Positions 5,337 to 9,439 of a stretch of DNA of 9,439 nt are shown in pieces (positions within the stretch are counted from its first letter, which is position 1; every line of letters starts with the position of its first letter). Below the pieces are notes generated by a model that saw nothing but the letters and a program-made list of their open reading frames with translations, made no database searches and had not been told where the DNA came from. The position numbers and the translations under genes were made by a program. Source of the stretch: Selenomonadaceae bacterium (GTDB lineage Bacteria; Bacillota; Negativicutes; Selenomonadales; Selenomonadaceae); NCBI GenBank assembly GCA_017484235.1, contig JAFUTM010000279.1, positions 1 through 9,439 on the forward strand. The letters run 5' to 3'.

Positions 5337-6808
5337 TTGCTTTTATCAACGGCATCAAACATATCAGTGAGTTCTTTGTCAGGTTCTTTGTCCATAAGAC
5401 TGACCACATAAATTGCAATCAATGAGAATATGAAGCCAGGAACAATCTCATACAGTCCGAAGAGTGCAAGCTGTTTCCAGACTAAGACTGTGACGCCGCC
5501 AACGATGATTCCGGCAATCATACCATTTCTGGTCGCACGTCTCCAGAATAGACTCATTAAAATTGCTGGTCCAAATGCCGCGCCGAATCCTGCCCAAGCG
5601 TAGGCAACCATATCTAAAATAAAGCTGTCTGGATTAAACGCCAAAAAGACAGAGATTGATGCAATAATTAACACTGAAGCTCTGGAAATCCAGACGAGTT
5701 CAGTTTGGTCAGCGTTCTTTCTAAGCACCATATGATAAAAATCATTTGCAAAGGCTGAGGCTGCCACCAGCAATTGAGATGAGGCAGTGGACATAATTGC
5801 CGCTAATACTGCGGACAATACGAGGCCAGCAATAATAGGTGGAAACAGCGAATTTGTCATAGCTAAAAATACTGTTTCTGTGTTGGTGCCTTCAAGCGGT
5901 GTCGTCAAATAGACTGCGCCTACCATTCCAACTGCAACCGCCGCAGCAAGTGAGATTGTAACCCAAGTCATTGCGATATGTGTTGCCTGTGGAATTTCCT
6001 TAGTTGAGTTTATCGCCATAAATCTAACTAAGATGTGCGGCTGTCCAAAGTAACCAATGCCCCAAGCAAGCAGTGATACAATCTCAATAAAAGTTATAGT
6101 AGAGCCGTCCGGTTTTGTAAAAGGCTTAAACATTGATTCATTATAATTGCTGATTGCCGTAATGGTATCACCAAAGCCGCCGAGTGTCATTGCCGCGCAA
6201 ACTGGCACGATTAAAATTGCAAAGAACATCATAACGCCTTGAATGAAGTCCGTCCGCGACACTGCCAAAAATCCACCGACCAATGTATAAAACACTACAG
6301 AACCTGCTCCGATGAAGATTGCCAGCTGATATTCCAGTCCAAAGACCGTTTCAAATAATTTGCCCGCTGCGACGAAACCACTTGACGCATACAATATAAA
6401 GAATATCAAAATAAAGATAGCCGGTATAATTCTTAAAAGTCCGCTTTTATCTTTGTAACGATTCTGCAAAAAATCCGGCAATGTCAATGAATTATTTGCA
6501 GCTTCAGTATATCGGCGAAGTCGCGCTGCAACTAATTTCCAGTTTGCAAGCGTGCCAAGACCAAGCCCTACTGCAATCCAGCCAGCGTTGAGACCTGCAA
6601 CATAAGCAAAGCCTGGCAAGCCCATAAGCATCCAGCCGCTCATATCGGACGCTTCTGCACTCAACGAAGTAACCCACGCGCCCAATTTACGATTGCCCAA
6701 AAAATAATCGCTCATATTCTTGGTTTGACGATAGTAATACACACCTATTGCCATCATCACACCGATGTAAAGTATAAATGTATTGATTATAACTAAATCA
6801 TTTGTCAT
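5330..6808 (-). CDS. putP: Sodium/proline symporter PutP (SSS family)
   Basis: 492 aa inner-membrane transporter of the solute:sodium symporter family (TC 2.A.21) that imports L-proline with Na+. Hydrophobic segments run through the whole chain, and length is close to E. coli PutP (502 aa). Key residues fall at the same numbers as in E. coli: D55 and S57 in SAEASDMSGW (50-59), and S340/T341 of the Na+ site in AAIMSTASSQLL (336-347). The family stretch VGGFLAVSRTDFIQG (177-191) is also clear. ATG at 6808 follows TTGGAGGAC. The final residues and TAA stop come from a heptanucleotide repeat, so the C-terminus may be altered relative to relatives. It is divergent from the TPR gene and has no neighbouring proline catabolism gene, so a role in osmotic or nutritional uptake is open. 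Confidence 0.93.
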   Translation of the reverse strand: MTNDLVIINTFILYIGVMMAIGVYYYRQTKNMSDYFLGNRKLGAWVTSLSAEASDMSGWMLMGLPGFAYVAGLNAGWIAVGLGLGTLANWKLVAARLRRYTEAANNSLTLPDFLQNRYKDKSGLLRIIPAIFILIFFILYASSGFVAAGKLFETVFGLEYQLAIFIGAGSVVFYTLVGGFLAVSRTDFIQGVMMFFAILIVPVCAAMTLGGFGDTITAISNYNESMFKPFTKPDGSTITFIEIVSLLAWGIGYFGQPHILVRFMAINSTKEIPQATHIAMTWVTISLAAAVAVGMVGAVYLTTPLEGTNTETVFLAMTNSLFPPIIAGLVLSAVLAAIMSTASSQLLVAASAFANDFYHMVLRKNADQTELVWISRASVLIIASISVFLAFNPDSFILDMVAYAWAGFGAAFGPAILMSLFWRRATRNGMIAGIIVGGVTVLVWKQLALFGLYEIVPGFIFSLIAIYVVSLMDKEPDKELTDMFDAVDKSNA

Positions 6809-6855
6809 TTTAGTCCTCCAATATATTTTTGTCAGTGAAAAACATCACGGCGTAT

Positions 6856-6884
6856 ATTATACATCTTTTGTCAACAAAAATAAA
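6856..6884 (-). promoter_or_regulatory. Possible putP promoter with an internal inverted repeat
   Basis: On the minus strand, TATAAT (6861-6856) with a weak TTTATT -35 (6884-6879) at 17 nt. In the spacer, TTTTGT-CA-ACAAAA (6866-6879) is a 6-bp inverted repeat that could be an operator. The -10 is good and the -35 poor. Confidence 0.35.
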
Positions 6885-6919
6885 TATAAATTTTTATAAC
6901 TGAACATCATTAATAACGA

Positions 6920-6949
6920 TTGACACAATAATGACAATCATTATATAAT
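6920..6949 (+). promoter_or_regulatory. Sigma-A type promoter of the TPR-cbiG-methyltransferase run
   Basis: TTGACA (6920-6925), an 18-nt spacer, then TATAAT (6944-6949), both consensus hexamers. The start should be near 6956, 38 nt before the ATG at 6994. The spacer and first -10 bases are occupied by a Fur-type operator. Confidence 0.75.
6927..6945. promoter_or_regulatory. Fur box (iron-responsive operator)
   Basis: AATAATGACAATCATTATA matches the 19-bp E. coli-type Fur consensus at 16 of 19 positions. The perfect inverted repeat ATAATGA-CAA-TCATTAT spans 6928-6944. It sits between the -35 and -10 of the rightward promoter, where bound repressor would block polymerase. PerR or another Fur-family regulator cannot be excluded. 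Confidence 0.7.
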
Positions 6950-6993
6950 TTTATTGTTCAATAAATTATTGGAGATGAGTAGAGGCGATTTAG

Positions 6994-8436
6994 ATGTACG
7001 TGAGTCAAAAGGTGCGACGAGCAATAATTATGTCGGTGACGGCTGGCAGTCTGACGATAGTGCCGACATTTTGTCCAATTACTAATACTAATTTACTGAT
7101 GTCAACAGTGTCAATTGTCCACGCCGAAATTAAAACATATACTGGTACTGGCAGATACATAATGAGTGACTTTGAAAATCAAAATATCGCTCAGCAACGT
7201 GCAATTGATCGGGCAATAAAAAATGCTAAACAACAAGCGGGCGTATATCTTCAGTCTTATTCACGCTTAATTAATGGAAATCTCACAAACGATGAAATTT
7301 TTACAATAACAAATAATATAGTGGAAGTGCTGGAGACGAATTGCGTGCCTCAGCCCTTTGAACAAGACGGCGAAGCCGGATTAATGTATACGGCGACAGT
7401 TAGAGTCAACATTGATACAGACGGAGTAAGAGCCTGGATTAATCGCGATGCACAAGATAAATCAACATTAATAAACCAAAACAATGCAGCTCGACAAACC
7501 TCTGATGCAAATGATCGACAAGTAGAAGATCTGCGCAAACGTGCACAAAACGTAACGACCAATGCAGAACGAGCAGAGATACGAGCAGCATATCAACAAG
7601 CCGATAATGAATTCCTTGCAAATCAGAAATTAGAGGAAGGCAACCAGTTGTACTATAAGGGCGATTATAACGGTGCTATTGCTAAATACAACGAAGCACT
7701 AACATTATATCCGAATGGTGGAGGTATTTACCACAATCGAGGTGCTGCTTATGATGCATTAAAAAAATATGAATTGGCGATAGCTGATTCTACAAAAGCA
7801 ATTGAATTGAATCCAAATGAAGCTAGCTATTATTACAATCGTGGTTATATTTATTCTGATTTACAACAATATGAACTTGCAATAAACGATTATACGAAAG
7901 CTATACAACTTAATCAAAGATATTTTGAAGCTTATAATAATCGTGGTGAATTGTATAGAAAGTTAAATAATCATAAAAAAGCGATGACCGATTACAATAA
8001 AGCAATTGCTATCAATCCTAAATATGAGATAGCATACAACAATCTTGGCATTGCTTATAACGATTTAGGTAAATATAGTGAAGCAATAGCAAATTATACA
8101 AAAGCGATAGAGCTGAATCCGAATTTGGCAGAAGCGTATAATAATCGTGGCGTTGCTTATAAACACTTACAGCAATATGAATTGGCAATAGAAGATTATA
8201 ATAAGGCGATAGCTCTTAACTCAAATTATGCCATTGCTTACAACAATCGCGGTAATGCTTATGCTGAATTAAAAAACTATGCTGCGGCGGTAGCAGACTA
8301 TACGAAAGCAATAGAACTCAATCCAAATTATGTAAAGGCTTATTTGTCACGTGGCTTTATTTATTACTCAATTGGTGACAATGCGCGTGCAGAGGCGGAC
8401 TTTACTAAGGCGCGTGCTTTAGGTTATAATAATTAA
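6994..8436 (+). CDS. Secreted TPR-repeat protein with an LPP20/FlgT-like N-terminal domain
   Basis: 480 aa. The N-terminus is basic, then hydrophobic, with a VHA cleavage site after residue 44, so it is probably exported. Residues 46-145 (GTGRYIMSDFENQNIAQQRA, then DEIFTITNNIVEV and TATVRVNIDTDGVRAWI) form a compact domain resembling LPP20/FlgT-N-like envelope domains. A Gln/Asn/Arg-rich, likely coiled linker (150-210) follows. Eight TPR units of 34 residues run from about 211 to 477, with the consensus AYNNRGxAYxxLxxYxxAIxDYxKAIxLNPN. TPRs bind partner proteins; the partner is unknown, and a periplasmic or envelope scaffold is the likely place. ATG at 6994 has AGAGG 8 nt upstream. A Fur box in its promoter predicts induction when iron is low. 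The stop lies 2 nt before cbiG. Confidence 0.85.
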   Translation: MYVSQKVRRAIIMSVTAGSLTIVPTFCPITNTNLLMSTVSIVHAEIKTYTGTGRYIMSDFENQNIAQQRAIDRAIKNAKQQAGVYLQSYSRLINGNLTNDEIFTITNNIVEVLETNCVPQPFEQDGEAGLMYTATVRVNIDTDGVRAWINRDAQDKSTLINQNNAARQTSDANDRQVEDLRKRAQNVTTNAERAEIRAAYQQADNEFLANQKLEEGNQLYYKGDYNGAIAKYNEALTLYPNGGGIYHNRGAAYDALKKYELAIADSTKAIELNPNEASYYYNRGYIYSDLQQYELAINDYTKAIQLNQRYFEAYNNRGELYRKLNNHKKAMTDYNKAIAINPKYEIAYNNLGIAYNDLGKYSEAIANYTKAIELNPNLAEAYNNRGVAYKHLQQYELAIEDYNKAIALNSNYAIAYNNRGNAYAELKNYAAAVADYTKAIELNPNYVKAYLSRGFIYYSIGDNARAEADFTKARALGYNN

Positions 8437-8438
8437 TT

Positions 8439-9341
8439 ATGCGTAAAATTATTTTTTCAATTACGGAAAAGGGCGCGGCACTTGCTCAGAGAATTGCCCA
8501 AAAGCTGGACGGCTGTACAATCTTTATAAAAAATCGCGACTTCGATAAATTACGTGATGCGGTGGACGATAATTTTAATAAGTTTGACGCACTGATCTTT
8601 ATATCAGCGACTGGAATTGCAGTCAGAATGATTGCGCCTCACGTCGTCAGTAAGCTCACCGACCCTGCGGTTATCGTTATTGATGAGCTTGGGCAGCACG
8701 TGATAAGCCTTTTGAGTGGTCACGTCGGTGGGGCCAATGACCTTGCAATAAAAATCGCTGACATCATTGAGGCTGAGCCTGTTATCACGACTGCAACTGA
8801 TGTTAATAAAAAATTCGCCATCGATTCCGTCGCCTCTAAATTAGGTTTAATGCCGGAACCTAAAGACGCAATTAAAATTATCAACCGCGCAATCCTCAAT
8901 AATGAGCCTATCTATGTGACAGCTGGCGACACAGTTTTAAATCTAACGCCGCTTAAATTAATTCTTGGTATTGGCTGCAAGCGCGGAATTTCTAAAGAAT
9001 CAATTGAAACTGCAGTTGTTGAGGCTTGCAATAAGATAAATCAACCGATTGACCGCATTTATTTAATCGCGAGTGTCGACGTTAAATGTGACGAGGCTGG
9101 TCTCATTGAATTTGCTGCGTCTGTTAATAAACGGTTAAAGTTTTTTGATGTTAATACTTTGAAGCGGACGATTGAGCGATATAATTTATCTGAATCGGAA
9201 TTTGTCAAACGAACGATCGGCGTTGGCAATGTCTGTGAGGCGGCCGCTCTTTCCTGCGTTAAGACTGGTAAATTTGCACTCACCAAAACTAAATTTGACG
9301 GAATAACGGTCGCACTTATTTGGAGTAATAATAATGAATGA
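8439..9341 (+). CDS. cbiG: Cobalt-precorrin-5A hydrolase CbiG
   Basis: 300 aa. Anaerobic cobalamin pathway enzyme that opens the ring-A lactone of cobalt-precorrin-5A and releases acetaldehyde, giving cobalt-precorrin-5B. The N-terminal domain has FISATGIAVR (54-63), LLSGHVGGANDLA (91-103) and ATDVNKKFAIDSVA (119-132). The C-terminal CbiG/CobE domain has GIGCKRG (177-183), ASVDVKCDEAGL (211-222) and GVGNVCEAAAL (261-271). The linker between domains is short (about 140-172), which explains a length below the common 330-360 aa. ATG is 2 nt after the TPR stop with no strong ribosome binding site, so translational coupling is likely. No other cobalamin gene is in the window, and the next gene is a DNA methyltransferase, so cbiG is apart from the usual cbi cluster. 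Confidence 0.92.
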   Translation: MRKIIFSITEKGAALAQRIAQKLDGCTIFIKNRDFDKLRDAVDDNFNKFDALIFISATGIAVRMIAPHVVSKLTDPAVIVIDELGQHVISLLSGHVGGANDLAIKIADIIEAEPVITTATDVNKKFAIDSVASKLGLMPEPKDAIKIINRAILNNEPIYVTAGDTVLNLTPLKLILGIGCKRGISKESIETAVVEACNKINQPIDRIYLIASVDVKCDEAGLIEFAASVNKRLKFFDVNTLKRTIERYNLSESEFVKRTIGVGNVCEAAALSCVKTGKFALTKTKFDGITVALIWSNNNE

Positions 9342-9439
9342 TTTTATTAGTAATAGTTATAACGACGGCTTGGCACGTGCTAAGTCCGAAAAGAACGACG
9401 AATTTTACACACAGTACGACGACATACAAAAGGAACTCA
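9334..9439 (+). CDS. EcoRI-type adenine-specific DNA methyltransferase, N-terminal part (cut by window end)
   Basis: An open frame of 35 codons runs off the window edge. ATG at 9334 lies 8 nt after GGAG (9322-9325) and overlaps the end of cbiG by 8 nt. The N-terminal sequence has RAKSEKNDEFYTQYDDIQKEL (residues 15-35), which closely resembles the start of the EcoRI adenine methyltransferase family (KNDEFYTQ..DIEKEL). That family methylates adenine in DNA, either within type II restriction-modification or as an orphan enzyme. The catalytic motifs lie beyond the window, so completeness and the presence of a cognate nuclease cannot be judged. A second frame, ATG at 9338, is also open to the end but has no recognisable sequence and a worse-spaced ribosome binding site. 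Confidence 0.75.
   Translation, partial: MNDFISNSYNDGLARAKSEKNDEFYTQYDDIQKEL

Noticed and set aside
9338..9439. Alternative frame starting ATG at 9338, a 34-codon open frame
   Set aside because: It lacks recognisable similarity and its ribosome binding site spacing is worse than for ATG 9334, whose product matches a methyltransferase N-terminus.

Overview
The window looks like a chromosomal segment of an AT-rich diderm Firmicute, most likely Negativicutes (the Selenomonas, Phascolarctobacterium and Megamonas side). Three things point there. Strong AGGAGG-type ribosome binding sites and Firmicute-style gene content (scpB, C_GCAxxG_C_C protein) sit beside genes that only make sense with an outer membrane, such as a PagL-like lipid A deacylase ending in Phe. 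The secreted protein with an LPP20/FlgT-like N-terminal region resembles proteins I associate with Negativicutes. The lineage is inferred; no rRNA or tRNA is present.

Layout. 24-2045 (minus strand): a probable operon scpB - uppP - pagL-like, read from a consensus promoter just upstream of scpB. It combines chromosome segregation, undecaprenyl phosphate recycling and outer-membrane lipid A remodelling. 2100-3310: an accessory insertion between scpB and murD. It holds two consensus promoters, an unidentified segment with strong RNA-folding potential, a decayed IS200/IS605-type tnpB (one frameshift plus an internal deletion of the RuvC core), and a hairpin-rich right end resembling an omega-RNA scaffold that stops just before the murD ribosome binding site. 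3320-4681: intact murD, closed by a bidirectional terminator shared with a convergent redox-type C_GCAxxG_C_C protein (4752-5126, minus). 5158-5339: a composite intergenic repeat made of an 11-bp perfect palindrome, a GC-rich patch and opposed heptanucleotide repeats. It supplies a promoter to the gene on one side and the last codons and stop of the gene on the other. 5330-6808 (minus): the Na+/proline symporter putP. 6809-6993: a divergent regulatory region with a near-consensus Fur box inside the rightward promoter. 6994-9439 (plus): a secreted eight-TPR protein, cbiG of anaerobic cobalamin synthesis, and the start of an EcoRI-type adenine DNA methyltransferase cut by the window edge. Spacings of +2 and -8 nt suggest co-transcription.

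How they work together. uppP and murD both serve peptidoglycan synthesis, and uppP also feeds other undecaprenyl-linked envelope polymers. The pagL-like gene edits the outer membrane. The Fur site predicts that the TPR protein, and perhaps cbiG, respond to iron. No complete new defence or mobile system is visible. The best leads are the structured RNA candidate at 2190-2335, the Fur-controlled TPR/cbiG/methyltransferase run, and the repeat that has become part of both flanking genes.
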